Shown: positions 45,242 to 58,790 of the stretch, one piece after another
How the letters are laid out: every line of letters begins with the position of its first letter
How positions within the stretch are numbered: the stretch's first letter is position 1
Assembly: GCF_026151205.1 (NCBI RefSeq)
Contig: NC_087084.1
Coordinates: 4,333,538-4,397,537, forward strand
Direction: 5' to 3'
DNA from: Bolinopsis microptera
Lineage: Eukaryota; Ctenophora; Tentaculata; Lobata; Bolinopsidae
Length of the DNA: 64,000 nucleotides
Notes under the pieces: generated by a model
Database searches by the model: none
What the model was told of the DNA's origin: nothing
Seen by the model: the letters and a program-made list of their open reading frames with translations, nothing else
Made by a program: the position numbers and the translations under genes

Positions 45242-46828
45242 TCACTTAACACGAAAAGAAAACTGACATAATAAATTTCTATACTGGCGCCGCAGGGGCA
45301 GATATCCTCTCTTTAGTCCTAGAGAAAGTAGAATGCAGTGAACCCAACACTCAGATAGCACGGATTGACCAGACAAATTAAAGTGAAGGCCATCTCGTGC
45401 CAGGTGTGAGGTGCCAAATTTCAAGTTATCAAACAGTTTGAAGTTAGAAGTATGAACTGAAAGTTCGAACAATGTCATGTTCAGCTGGTCGATAGATTTG
45501 TTCATGTTGTTGAATCTGTCGGCGCTCATGTTGAGAGGTGAAATTGAATCAAAAATGAACTTAGTGTTTTTATATTGATTCACTGAGCGTTCAACAAAGT
45601 TGTGTAGAGTCGAGGGGTGAACGCGGTGTTTTCTGAGGTCGTTGATGCCCGCAGAGAGGAGAACAACATCAGCCTGCTCAATGGATCTGCAGTGCTGGTG
45701 TAGATCCCGCAGATGAAAGAGATCCTCTCTGAAGGCAACAACTGGCTCATGCAATGTGGAACAATCAAACGACTTATTCTTCGAATCTGAAAGAATCAAC
45801 ACCCTTTTAGGCCGAGCATGACTAGAATTACCCCTCTGGTATGGTGCTGATGCATGGCGAAGGACCCTGCAGGTAATGCTAATTCTAGTGCCAGAGAAAT
45901 CTTGTTCCTTGACCCGGGGTACACTGTGGTCAAACACATCCTGGCTAGCCCGAGTCATCGTGTACATTGACCCATGTTCTGGGGTCAGGGAGAACCGCTT
46001 ATAGCTACCAGGTGGTTTTATTCTGAACACTACGGGGCGAGGGGCACCCAGCGTGATGGTTAGAATGGTGCTTTCTGGGTCTATTGATGGCTCGTTATCA
46101 CTGTGTGGCGGGATGTGTGAGATATGGTTATCATATTTGGTCACGAGGAAACTGTTGAACGGTTTGGCCTGGTCAGGGAATAGGGAGTTCAAATGATCAA
46201 CAATATTCGCCAGATAAGTGTTGGTGCTGATTTCACGTGCCACATGGCGGCCTCCAGCATACTCATAAGGCATGTTCCCATAGTGGGCAACTTTCCTATT
46301 TCCAAAATTGCGGTCATATGTTGTGTTGTTGTCCAAATGCGCAGCTTGAAACTGTTTAAATAAATTTTCTGCATAAAGTGTATAAGGCATGATACCTTCA
46401 GGCTCCAGGTTACTAGTACTGCGAGTTGTTGAGGATGGTGTAGGTAGGATGGCAGGAGTCGGCAGGAGGGGGACGTCACGGGCTGCAGGAGCTGCTGGCT
46501 GTTGTAGGTCTTTAACGAGCGTCTGGGCACGGACTACGTTCTCCTTCAGCTGCTCCAGTTGTTTGTTTGCTTCCGACACGTGCCTCGCAAAATTAGAGGT
46601 TAATTTGTTGAGATCGTGTGTTAAGTCGGTGCTGTCTTCTATGACTACTTGTTTAAAATGTTCAGTAAGCGAGTTACTTTTACGTATTTTGCCTCGAGCT
46701 TTGATGAACTTCTCATTACAAGTTCTTTCGAGTTCAAGTGTCATTTGATCTTCCGAGAGCTGATCAACAAGGTCAAGGCAGAGTTGTGGGCAAAACAAGA
46801 AAATGAAAATTAATGTAATAAGATACAT
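45242..46828 (-). CDS. LINE ORF1 (main part): coiled coil, AlkB-type dioxygenase and SGNH hydrolase domains
   Basis: In this 528-aa frame the first 13 residues come from the inserted 465-bp segment; authentic ORF1 begins PQLCLDLVDQ. Residues about 68-110 are a likely coiled coil and 110-145 are Pro/Ser/Thr-rich. Residues about 150-325 match AlkB-type 2-oxoglutarate/Fe(II) oxygenases: HSDNE (His242, Asp244), VFDHSVP (His301), and GTRISITCR with Arg315 and Arg321, so all metal and co-substrate ligands are present. Residues about 340-505 are an SGNH hydrolase: LSDS (Asp348-Ser349), SAGIND (Gly394, Asn396), DGLHFNLSG (Asp479, His482). AlkB enzymes remove alkyl groups from nucleic acids, so repair or demethylation of the element RNA/cDNA is a plausible role but is inference. 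Confidence 0.85.
   Translation of the reverse strand: MYLITLIFIFLFCPQLCLDLVDQLSEDQMTLELERTCNEKFIKARGKIRKSNSLTEHFKQVVIEDSTDLTHDLNKLTSNFARHVSEANKQLEQLKENVVRAQTLVKDLQQPAAPAARDVPLLPTPAILPTPSSTTRSTSNLEPEGIMPYTLYAENLFKQFQAAHLDNNTTYDRNFGNRKVAHYGNMPYEYAGGRHVAREISTNTYLANIVDHLNSLFPDQAKPFNSFLVTKYDNHISHIPPHSDNEPSIDPESTILTITLGAPRPVVFRIKPPGSYKRFSLTPEHGSMYTMTRASQDVFDHSVPRVKEQDFSGTRISITCRVLRHASAPYQRGNSSHARPKRVLILSDSKNKSFDCSTLHEPVVAFREDLFHLRDLHQHCRSIEQADVVLLSAGINDLRKHRVHPSTLHNFVERSVNQYKNTKFIFDSISPLNMSADRFNNMNKSIDQLNMTLFELSVHTSNFKLFDNLKFGTSHLARDGLHFNLSGQSVLSECWVHCILLSLGLKRGYLPLRRQYRNLLCQFSFRVK
46361..46789. repeat. 429-bp duplicated ORF1 segment, copy 1
   Basis: Identical as far as I can read to 47255-47683. 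Covers the coiled-coil and Pro-rich part of ORF1. Confidence 0.9.
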
Positions 46829-47254
46829 TTGATTATGGCACAGTCAATCTGTCTCAGTTACTAACCATACCAAGAAGACGATGAGCCGGCCAAAATGATA
46901 AATGTTCAGACCAAACGGACGAAATAATCAAACATCTAGAGATCTAGATTCTAGAGCTCATGAATTCTAATGAGAGCAGTAGGGGTGTCAGTCAGCTGAT
47001 AATAGAACTATTTTATGATATCATTCCCATATGAGGAGGTAATAATGGGTAATTATATCACACCGGGATCAATAAGTCTTATATCTGACAATGTCTTGTC
47101 CTTTGTTCATATTGAAATGAAGCAGTCCCGTGTTATAAATAGAGGTATTATACTGAGTACCGGTATCTTGGCCATCATTAAATCTTTTCGAAGTACGGAA
47201 ATTTGTAAGAGAATGGAATCTAATTTATTTTGTACCCAGTGGAGATTTAAAAAA
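46790..47254 (+). repeat. 465-bp insert inside ORF1, copied from the flank
   Basis: Matches 48413-48877 at a constant offset of 1623 bp with only a few differences (gagctcatg/gagctgatg, cgaagtacgg/cgaaatacgg). Junctions show short shared bases (ggg on the left, aaa on the right). It has an 80-aa plus-strand frame, present in both copies, with no recognised family. Confidence 0.85.
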
Positions 47255-47845
47255 TAAATTTTCTGCATAAAGTGTATAAGGCATGATACCTTCAGGCTCC
47301 AGGTTACTAGTACTGCGAGTTGTTGAGGATGGTGTAGGTAGGATGGCAGGAGTCGGCAGGAGGGGGACGTCACGGGCTGCAGGAGCTGCTGGCTGTTGTA
47401 GGTCTTTAACGAGCGTCTGGGCACGGACTACGTTCTCCTTCAGCTGCTCCAGTTGTTTGTTTGCTTCCGACACGTGCCTCGCAAAATTAGAGGTTAATTT
47501 GTTGAGATCGTGTGTTAAGTCGGTGCTGTCTTCTATGACTACTTGTTTAAAATGTTCAGTAAGCGAGTTACTTTTACGTATTTTGCCTCGAGCTTTGATG
47601 AACTTCTCATTACAAGTTCTTTCGAGTTCAAGTGTCATTTGATCTTCCGAGAGCTGATCAACAAGGTCAAGGCAGAGTTGTGGACTAAATGACTTCATGG
47701 TAGTTTGAGTGCCCCTATCTACCGTACCTGTGTAAAGGGGGTCTGCCAGGTAGCCCTTAGAGTCTGCGGTAGCGGTGGGCGTGCCGCTACCTGGCAGCCC
47801 GAGAGTCCGTTGAGAAGAAGTTGGAGTGTTTGTAGTGGTATCCAT
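47255..47845 (-). pseudogene. LINE ORF1, true N-terminal part, cut off by the insert
   Basis: Starts MDTTTNTPTSSQRTLGLPGS, a Thr/Ser/Pro-rich N-terminus, and runs through the coiled-coil region to MPYTLYAENL, where the 465-bp insert brings an unrelated tail and a stop at 47225. With the part at 46789-45242, an uninterrupted ORF1 would be about 570 aa. The start is the only good Met, about 100 bp from the 5' end of the element. Confidence 0.8.
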
Positions 47846-47948
47846 GGTCAGTCAGCAAGGAATAATTCGCGTCGCACAGTCGGTCTTCTTATCAGTTTTA
47901 ATCCATTAGCGAATTTAAACAAACGTATTTAAAAATTGCAAATGAGTA

Positions 47949-48147
47949 TCCTGAATACGAACATTGCAGAGTAACGGCCCTGTGAGGGAGTGAGATGGTC
48001 CTGAATACGAACATTGCAGAGTAACGGCCCTGTGAAGGAGTGAGATGGTCCTGAATACGAACATTGCAGAGTAACGGCCCTGTGAAGGAGTGAGATGGTC
48101 CTGAATACGAACATTGCAGAGTAACGGCCCTGTGAAGGAGTGAGATG
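47949..48147. repeat. 50-bp minisatellite, four copies (right part of the split array)
   Basis: Same unit, same orientation and same phase as 39813-40875. Confidence 0.95.
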
Positions 48148-51100
48148 AGTGAACTAATGAATTGTGCTATTAGTGACTTGACAAATGTGGAGTTAACCAC
48201 TGTTAGGATGATTGCAAGTAAGGTAGCGGTGTTATATTATACCTGTCCCCTATAATAATGATATACTGCAGCTAGTTATTATGTTAATTATAAATTCAGC
48301 TGTCATAATGTGAGTTATGATTTGCCAGTTTGCCACTGTGAGGAGGCTGGTATTGAGCAATTCTCACTGGCCAATGTGTGTATGTGCTCCTTCAGCAAGA
48401 TGATTGTTGAGGGCAAAACAAGAAAATGAAAATTAATGTAATAAGATACATTTGATTATGGCACAGTCAATCTGTCTCAGTTACTAACCATACCAAGAAG
48501 ACGATGAGCCGGCCAAAATGATAAATGTTCAGACCAAACGGACGAAATAATCAAACATCTAGAGATCTAGATTCTAGAGCTGATGAATTCTAATGAGAGC
48601 AGTAGGGGTGTCAGTCAGCTGATAATAGAACTATTTTATGATATCATTCCCATATGAGGAGGTAATAATGGGTAATTATATCACACCGGGATCAATAAGT
48701 CTTATATCTGACAATGTCTTGTCCTTTGTTCATATTGAAATGAAGCAGTCCCGTGTTATAAATAGAGGTATTATACTGAGTACCGGTATCTTGGCCATCA
48801 TTAAATCTTTTCGAAATACGGAAATTTGTAAGAGAATGGAATCTAATTTATTTTGTACCCAGTGGAGATTTAAAAAACAAAAACTTTAAAATTGCTATAA
48901 TATTATACATATGAAACGGAATCAAGTCAGTCCGCTATTGCCTTATCAAAATGAAATGCAAATTGTAAAAGCAAAAAGATTTACACTGGCGCTGCATCGA
49001 TCCCTCACACTGCACCTTTACAATTCAGCTCATTACATTAATTTCAGCATGAACCTTATATATCTAATCTACACTTGGGGTCTATCATCCACAATACCGT
49101 ACCACCATGAAGCATTCCTTCCTTATACGCGATGGTATTTTAACACGAGTTTTTAATCAACTTTTAGTAAGTCAGCGTTTTGACAGCGATAATATGTTTT
49201 ACCATTATATTTGTACCTGCAGAATTTCTACGTTGTCTTGGAGCACCTCTGGTTCGGGTTCTGGTGGTATTCGCAGGCCTGGTGGCTACTTCCTTCGTCT
49301 CCATGCCTTTGAGTTGGCGATTTGTATTAATTGTGTATGATCTGACCTTCGAGGTTAATCCAAAAGTTAGAAATATCTTATTAATCTCCATGGAGATCGT
49401 TGATTATTCAAGAGCTTCATGCATTTATTTAAATCGAATCAACCCTACTTGATTCAGATCAAAATATATTAATTATGGAAATTCAACACTATAAATGAAG
49501 AGGAAACTAGATCATCAAGACAATCTAGATCTCCTATCTACGATTATACCACATCTTAAGTCTAAAACAAGCGATAGCACATTCCACGCTTAATAACCTA
49601 AACCAAACAACCACGCTCGGGAAAGATAACCCAAGCGGGAAAGAAGTGATGATCATCTTTACAGAAGAGAAGAAAAATAGGCCAAATAAGCTAATCGACA
49701 GCTGCGCTCAGAACATAAACGATATGATCTGAATTAAAAGATGTCAACATTAACCCTGACAATGTGTATGTAATCGGCAATTTGAGCACCGCGTGCTAGG
49801 AACAGCCCGCCAGTATCCTGTCTGGACACTGGTCACGTGACCAATCAGCCCACGTGGCCAATCAGCCGGATTTAAACATGTGTAGTTCTACTGGACAAGT
49901 GCTTGGTTATTTAGGAGTAAACACGTGTGGAAGGAGTGAGGTCAATTAGCAGAAGGGAGGGTTAATGGAGTCATGATCACACCAGGAGTAGGATAATTCA
50001 TCTTCCTACAGGGTGGCAAGGAGGAGTAACAACTGTGAGCACTCGGCAAGGAGGAGTAACAACTGTGAGCACCTTAGGTTCATTTTAGCCAACTTTACGT
50101 CAGGGCGTACGTGTTTCCCTTCTCTTTGATATGATATCGTGCTGTTTAACTGGAATTAGGTCTAACCGAGCACTGATCTAGAGTCGGCTAAAAACCGGTC
50201 TGTAGCCGCCTAAGAGTCGGTCGAGATCAGCCGAACTATAGCCACCTAAGAGTCAGTCTAGAGCCGAGCTATAGTCGGCTAAGAACCGGTCGAGAGCCGA
50301 ACTATAGCCACCTAAGAGTCAGTCTAGAGCCGAACTATAGTCGGCTAAGAACCGATCTATAGTCGGCTAAGAACCGGTCTAGAGTCGACTAAGAGCCGAT
50401 CTATAGATTCGGCTAAAAGAGCCGGGTTATGACCGATTTACACCGACTAAGAGTTGGCAGTGAATATATTATTCAAACCAGCTGCTTACCATCTTTAAAA
50501 ACAGCTCATGTATATTATATATGTATGTAGTAAGCTAATCCTTTTTAAGAAACAACTCTTAGAAGTGCCGGAGTCATGTGAACACCACGCGTGTTATGTG
50601 AACACGTGGTATCAGGATTATAAAGGAGTTGACTAAACTTAATTGTAGAGAAGTAGGACGACCCAATCTTACAAACGGTTAGGAAAACTAAAAACACAAC
50701 AAGTCGGAAGAAATAAATGTAAAATTAATATTTTCACTGGATAAGCTGAACCATCCCGGAAGTTAAGTGAAATTAATGACGGAATGATAAGAAGACACGT
50801 ATATTATATAACGAGAGTAAAACTAAGAGAGTAAAATTAACGTGATGCATGTAACTGTGTGGGGAGCAGGGTAGAAGGAGGTGGTGAGGTTTGTTTAACC
50901 CGGCCCCTGCTACCTGGATAGTAATCTAATTCTACTTACGATAGACACGTATTAAATTCCACTGATCTAACCATCTCAAACCGTTATAAAACTACCTAAT
51001 AGACCGATATTTAATGTTAGTATTACGTTACTAGTGTATTTTGTGTTAGAAAATAGACAGTGCATTTATGTTGATGTTATGTATTGTGAGTTACGTGATA

Positions 51101-51164
51101 TGAGTAGTTTCTGTTGAGTGGTATGACGAATGCGGTAAATAATTTGATAATAATGGCTCTTTTA
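48148..51164. other. Intergenic DNA; holds the source of the 465-bp insert and two small repeats
   Basis: 48413-48877 is the second copy of the insert seen in ORF1. 50010-50072 has two copies of a 28-bp unit (ggcaaggaggagtaacaact). 50160-50450 is a degenerate satellite (see next entry). 49205-49355 contains a hydrophobic open frame bounded by cctgcag and gaggtt, which could be an exon but has no recognised family. Confidence 0.5.
50160..50450. repeat. Degenerate satellite (gtcggctaagaaccggtc type)
   Basis: Variants of gagccgaactatagtcggct and aagaaccggtctagagtc alternate at about 25-30 bp spacing. Confidence 0.75.
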
Positions 51165-51199
51165 AAGCCCCCTCCCGGGTTGCAACATTGCCATGTTAC

Positions 51200-51700
51200 G
51201 CAAATAATTGCCGCGCTAACGAAATATTTGCCATCTTAGCAAAATATGCGCCGTGTTATGATGTATTTGCCAGGCTGCGCGTGATGATGCAAATATTTCA
51301 TAAGGAGGCGAATTTTACGTTAGGAAAATGCGCATTCTTAGCAAAATATTTGCCAAACGGTCAGACGCGCGCTGCACGCTCCTTTTTAGTTTGTTTACGC
51401 GAGAATGAAATCTTCGCATTCTTAGCAAAATATTCGCCTCCTTATAATTTATTTGCGCGAGAGTTAAATCTACGCTTTCTTAGCAAAATATTCGCCACCT
51501 TATAATTTATTTGCGCGAGAGTTAAATCTACGCTTTCTTAGCAAAATATTCGCCACCTTATAATTTATTTGCGGGAGAGTTAAATCTACGCTTTCTAAGC
51601 ATAATATTTGCCGCCTTATAATTTATTTGCGGGATCAGAGTCAAATCTAGCTACGCTTTCTTAGAAAAATCTTTGCCACCTTATATTTTACATAACTTCA
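51200..51700 (+). repeat. ~58-bp tandem repeats in the outer left arm
   Basis: Units gcaaaatattcgccacctta / taatttatttgcgcgagag / ttaaatctacgctttctta recur about five times with drift. Related units occur at 53140-53420, 54040-54300, 56740-56970 and 58265-58760. Confidence 0.85.
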
Positions 51701-52729
51701 TTTGTGATAGGAATTAGGATCATATGCTGCTTACGACTCTGCAGTGGATCACATACTGTAGGTATACGTGGATTGAACTGACCCGAAGGAATTATGATCA
51801 GTGGATCGAAATACATAACGTGACCGACGAATCGCGTCCACAAGATCACTTCGAAATAAGTAACGTGAACCGGCCTGACGAATCACTTGATGAGTTTATG
51901 ATCCAAAAGAAGGATAGAATCTGACCTGAACTTGGAAATAAGATAGGATATTGTGTCGCACTGAATATAATAGAGTACGCTACCTGGATTGTAGTGCGAC
52001 ACATACTGTAGTCAGTGTAGTGCGAAAGATTACTTTTATAGTGTTAGCAGTTAAAATTCTAAACTTCATCCCGTTTCAAATATCAAACCACAGTACGAAT
52101 TATTGCACTAATGCCGGTTATAATGAGGTCTAAAACACACGCTCAAAGTTAAAGTGTGTTTATATTTACCAATTAAACTTTAGTTGATGTTAACTTGTTA
52201 ATTATAACTGTGTACGAGTACGACTACCTACCTACCTAACAGTAACCGCTTCGATTTGTTTAACAAAACATCATTTTCCGAACTAGAGTGCGGTACCTAT
52301 GACTTAGACTTTACTCCGCTAGAAACAACAAAATTTAAACAATTGGACAGTAGCGAATCTACCTAGCGAACTTTAGTGTTAGAACTTAGCGGTGACCGAC
52401 AACTAGGAACCTCTCATTCCGGCCTCCCACAGCTAGGTATCACATGACATGGCCCAATCAGTGACGTATCATTTGTGATGTGATCCATATTATTCACATG
52501 ACAGTTTAGTAAGTAGTTGTGTCTGAGAAGTGTTTGAGCTCTCGGCATGTGTTCACATAACGGACGTGAGCCAGGTCCAAAAGGGGCTGGTTCTCGTATC
52601 CAAGGATGTGAGCCGAGCATGCACTGAAGCGGAAAGCTGCTGAACAGCCCAAGGCAGTAGAGCCAAGGCGTCCGGATCTGCACAGCACTCTGAAGCGAAG
52701 ACCTCAGAAGAATTCCTCCTTCCTTCTAC

Positions 52730-52936
52730 ATGCACCTCCACGAGACGGGCCCTTTGTTATCTTCGGCGGGAAGACAGATCGGAATGTACGAGTCGTTGCC
52801 TTCTTTACAGCCCGGAACCTTGCTACGCTGGCATGGTAGCAACTGGATTGCAGACGGCACGTTTTACGTCGCCCCGAATATATTCACCCAGAGCTATACG
52901 ATTCATGCTGTTATTGACCAGAAATTTTTGCTGTGA
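52730..52936 (+). pseudogene. MULE transposase fragment (left arm)
   Basis: WIADGTFYVAPNIFTQSYTIHAVI is the start of the MULE-type DDE transposase domain (the Asp of ADGTF is the first catalytic residue). The preceding LLRWHGSN fits the strand before it. The frame ends shortly after (KFLL, stop), so the second Asp and the Glu are missing. Only about 65 residues remain, so this is a relic or one exon of a longer gene. Confidence 0.65.
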
Positions 52937-53798
52937 AATCAGTGGATACCTGAAGATTGAGAGATGGACGCCTCGAGATTGTTCTACAAGGGCCCCCGAC
53001 TGTTTAAACCAACAAACTTTTTGTGAATTACCTAAGTTATGTTTGTAAACAGTAAAATAACTAATTCGTCAATCATGGATATGCAGATGATCCATTTTCT
53101 CTCAAAACTTAAAACTCCGTAATATTTTAAATCGATTTACTCGCGCATTCTTGGAAAAATAATTGCCAAACAGTTTTACGCGCGTTGCACGCCCCTTTTT
53201 GGTTTGTTTACGCGAGAATGCAATCTTCGCATTATTAGCAAAATATTCGCATCCTTATAATTATTTGCGCGACGCAAATAAATCTTCGCTTCCTTAGGGA
53301 AATATTCGCCACCTTATAATTTATTTGCGAGAGGATTCAATTTGTGTTTTTTATGTTCGCGCAGTTCTTAGCAAAATATTTATCTGAACGAAAGCTCAAA
53401 ATTTACCGAGAAATTGACCGTCTAATTAATCTATTTTGATGACTGTTTCTGACCTCAAAATTTATGTTTTATAGTTAATACGAGCAACAAGCAACGCCAA
53501 CATGTAGGTATATTGTATTGATTCTTCGGTTCTACAGCTCTTGACCTAGGGCTGAAACCGTAAGATCGAGGCAATCCTCATCTCAACTGATCGAACTTGA
53601 TCGGAGAGCAGAGTACGACAAAACACAGCAGGTACCTAAGCAATTCATTTTTGTGACTGTTCCTCACCTGTACAACGTTGCACGAGAAATCGATTTAAAT
53701 TGGTTTTACAGCCCTAATCATGACCTACGGAGTTGAACTTAAGCTGAGACCGAAAGATCGAGGCAATCCTCACCTTCAATGATCGAACAGGTACTACT

Positions 53799-54770
53799 AA
53801 CATCGATCACGTGATATGACCGTAAGTTGACCCGAACTAAAGTCAACTACCTTCTGAACACGCACTAAAGTCCACCAGGGAAATATATTGAAAAATATAT
53901 TTTGTCAAACTCGAAGAAAACTTCTTGTGAATTACCTAAGTTATGTTTGTAAACAGTAAAATAACCAATTCGTCAATCATGGATATTGGATATGCAAATG
54001 ATCCAGTTTCTCTCTAAACTTAAAACTTCGTGATATTTCAATCGATTTTACTCGAATTCTTTAAAAAATATTTGCCTAATAACGGTCTGACGCGCGTTGC
54101 ACGCTCCTTTTTAGTTTGTTTACACGAGAATGAAATCTTCGCATTGTTAGCAAAATATTCGCCTCCTTATAATTTATTTGCGCGAGAGTTAAATCTACGC
54201 TTTCTTAGCAATATATTCGCCTCCTTATGATTTATTCGCGCGAGGATTGAATATGCGCGTTTTTAAGTTCTTACTTCTTAGCAAAATATTTATTTGAACG
54301 AAAACTCAAAATTTACCGAGAAATCGACCTTTTTATTAACTCATTTTGATGACTGTTTCTGATCAGAAATTGCACGAAAAATCGATTTAACTAGGTTTCA
54401 GAACCTATAAACAATTCTTTATCCGTCAAAATTGATTTTTTATAGTTAATACGAGCAACAAGCAACATATATTTTGATCCTATTATATGGTTCTACTCAT
54501 GGTATGACCTAGGGAGTTAAGCTGAAACCGAAAGATCGAGGCGATCGAACAAGTAGGTACTAACACAATTTTCAGATAGAAATGTTCGTTGCAATATTAT
54601 TTTTATTGCAGCTTTGCAACTTGAGCGAAGTAAAGAACAAAGTACGAAAAAACACAGCAGGCAAGCAACTCATTTTGGTGACTATTCCTCATTTAACTGC
54701 TAACGTTGCACGAGAAATCGATTTTAGTTGGTTTTAAAGCCCAATAACGCTTTTACGCTTCATTAGAGAC
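53799..54770. repeat. Second, diverged copy of the inner left-arm module
   Basis: gtgaattacctaagttatg at about 53927 repeats the phrase at about 53022, and the match continues with drift to the GA satellite. It has no partner in the right arm. Confidence 0.7.
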
Positions 54771-56248
<1,478 letters not shown>

Positions 56249-57175
56249 ATTAGTACCTGTTCGATCATTGAAGGTGAGGATTGCCTCGATCTTTCGGTCT
56301 CAGCTTAAGTTCAACTCCGTAGGTCATGATTAAGTGATTAGGGCTGTAAAACCAATTTAAATCGATTTCTCGTGCAACGTTGTACAGGTGAGGAACAGTC
56401 ACAAAAATTAATTGCTTACCTGCTGTGTTTTGTCGTACTCTGCTCTCCGATCAAGTTCGATCAGTTGAGGTGAGGATTGCCTCGATCTTACGGTTTCAGC
56501 CCTAGGTCAAGAGCTGTAGAACCGAAGGATCAATACAATATACCTACATGTTGGCGTTGCTTGTTGCTCGTATTAACTATAAAACATAAATTTTGAGGAA
56601 CAAGGATTTGTTTATAGGTTCTGAAACCTAGTTAAATCGATTTTTTGTGCAATTTTAGGTCAGAAACAGTCATCAAAATAGATTAATTAGACGGTCAATT
56701 TCTCGGTAAATTTTGAGCTTTCGTTCAGATAAATATTTTGCTAAGAACTGCGCGAACATAAAAAACACAAATTGAATCCTCTCGCAAATAAATTATAAGG
56801 TGGCGAATATTTCCCTAAGGAAGCGAAGATTTATTTGCGTCGCGCAAATAATTATAAGGATGCGAATATTTTGCTAATAATGCGAAGATTGCATTCTCGC
56901 GTAAACAAACCAAAAAGGGGCGTGCAACGCGCGTCAAACTGTTTGGCAATTATTTTTCCAAGAATGCGCGAGTAAATCGATTTAAAATATTACGGAGTTT
57001 TAAGTTTAGAGAGAAACTGGATCATCTGCATATCCATGATTGACGAATTAGTTATTTTACTGTTTACAAACATAACTTAGGTAATTCACAAAAAGTTTGT
57101 TGGTTTAAACAGTCGGGGGCCCTTGTAGAACAATCTCGAGGCGTCCATCTCTCAATCTTCAGGTATCCACTGATT

Positions 57176-57387
57176 TCACAGCAAAAATTTCTGGTCAATA
57201 ACAGCATGAATCGTATAGCTCTGGGTGAATATATTCGGGGCGACGTAAAACGTGCCGTCTGCAATCCAGTTGCTACCATGCCAGCGTAGCAAGGTTCCGG
57301 GCTGTAGAGAAGGCAACGACTCGTACATTCCGATCTGTCTTCCCGCCGAAGATAACAAAGGGCTCGTCCCGTCTCGTGGAGGTGCAT
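57176..57387 (-). pseudogene. MULE transposase fragment (right arm)
   Basis: Mirror of the left-arm fragment, again reading WIADGTFYVAPN. Small differences upstream (ctcgtcccg for gggcccttt-like sequence) change the frame of the N-terminal side. Confidence 0.65.
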
Positions 57388-58790
57388 GTAGAAGGAAGGA
57401 GGAATTCTTCTGAGGTCTTCGCTTCAGAGTGCTGTGCAGATCCGGACGCCTTGGCTCTACTGCCTTGGGCTGTTCAGCAGCTTTCCGCTTCAGTGCATGC
57501 TCGGCTCACATCCTTGGATACGAGAACCAGCCCCTTTTGGACCTGGCTCACGTCCGTTAAGTGAACACATGCCGAGAGCTCAAACACTTCTCAAACACAA
57601 CTATTTACTAAACTGTCATGTGAATAATATGGATCACATCACAAATGATACGTCACTGATTGGGCCATGTCATGTGATACCTAGCTGTGGGAGGCCGGAA
57701 TGAGAGGTTCCTAGTTGTCGGTCACCGCTAAGTTCTAACACTAAAGTTCGCTAGGTAGATTCGCTACTGTCCAATTGTTTAAATTTTGTTGTTTCTAGCG
57801 GAGTAAAGTCTAAGTCATAGGAACCGCACTCTAGTTTGGAAAATGATGTTTTGTTAAACAAATCGAAGAGGTTACTGTTAGGTAGGTAGTCGTACTCGTA
57901 CACAGTTATAATTAACAAGTTAACATCAACTAAAGTTTAATTGGTAAATATAAACACACTTTAACTTTGAGCGTGTGTTTTAGACCTCATTATAATATAC
58001 ACAATATCCTATCTTATTTCCAAGTTCAGGTCAGATTCTATCCTTCTTTTGGATCATAAACTCATCAAGTGATTCGTCAGGCCGGTTCACGTTACTTATT
58101 TCGAAGTGATCTTGTGGACGCGATTCGTCGGTCACGTTATGTATTTCGATCCACTGATCATAATTCCTTCGGGTCAGTTCAATCCACGTATTATACAGTA
58201 TGTGATCCACTGCAGAGTCGTAAGCAGCATATGATCCTAATTCCTATCACAAATGAAGTTATGTAAAATATAAGGTGGCAAAGATTTTTCTAAGAAAGCG
58301 TAGCTAGATTTGACTCTGATCCCGCAAATAAATTATAAGGCGGCAAATATTATGCTTAGAAAGCGTAGATTTAACTCTCCCGCAAATAAATTATAAGGTG
58401 GCGAATATTTTGCTAAGAAAGCGTAGATTTAACTCTCGCGCAAATAAATTATAAGGTGGCGAATATTTTGCTAAGAAAGCGTAGATTTAACTCTCGCGCA
58501 AATAAATTATAAGGAGGCGAATATTTTGCTAAGAATGCGAAGATTTCATTCTCGCGTAAACAAACTAAAAAGGAGCGTGCAGCGCGCGTCTGACCGTTTG
58601 GCAAATATTTTGCTAAGAATGCGCATTTTCCTAACGTAAAATTCGCCTCCTTATGAAATATTTGCATCATCACGCGCAGCCTGGCAAATACATCATAACA
58701 CGGCGCATATTTTGCTAAGATGGCAAATATTTCGTTAGCGCGGCAATTATTTGCGTAACATGGCAATGTTGCAACCCGGGAGGGGGCTTT

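Larger units (their letters stand above)
40876..47948 (-). mobile_element. CR1/L2-like LINE with AlkB-SGNH ORF1 and 2A-like ORF2, inserted into a minisatellite
   Basis: Minus-strand order: 5' UTR (47948-47846), ORF1 (47845-45242, interrupted), 412-bp spacer, ORF2 (44829-41239), 3' UTR (41238-40876). Array units stop at ...gatggtcct (40875) and resume in phase at tcctgaatacg (47949), so only tcc or tcct is duplicated. The minus-strand 3' end is ttgataaaaa, with no long poly(A) tail. ORF2 is intact, suggesting recent activity of the family. About 894 bp of this span (46361-47254) is a later duplication plus insert. Confidence 0.85.

Noticed and set aside
47015-47257. 80-aa plus-strand frame in the 465-bp insert, also at 48638-48889
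   Set aside because: The two copies are too similar for frame conservation to mean anything, and there is no family match.
49180-49355. Hydrophobic frame (LVRVLVVFAGLVATSFVSM) bounded by possible splice sites
   Set aside because: It could be one exon of a membrane protein, but no second exon or recognised family supports it.
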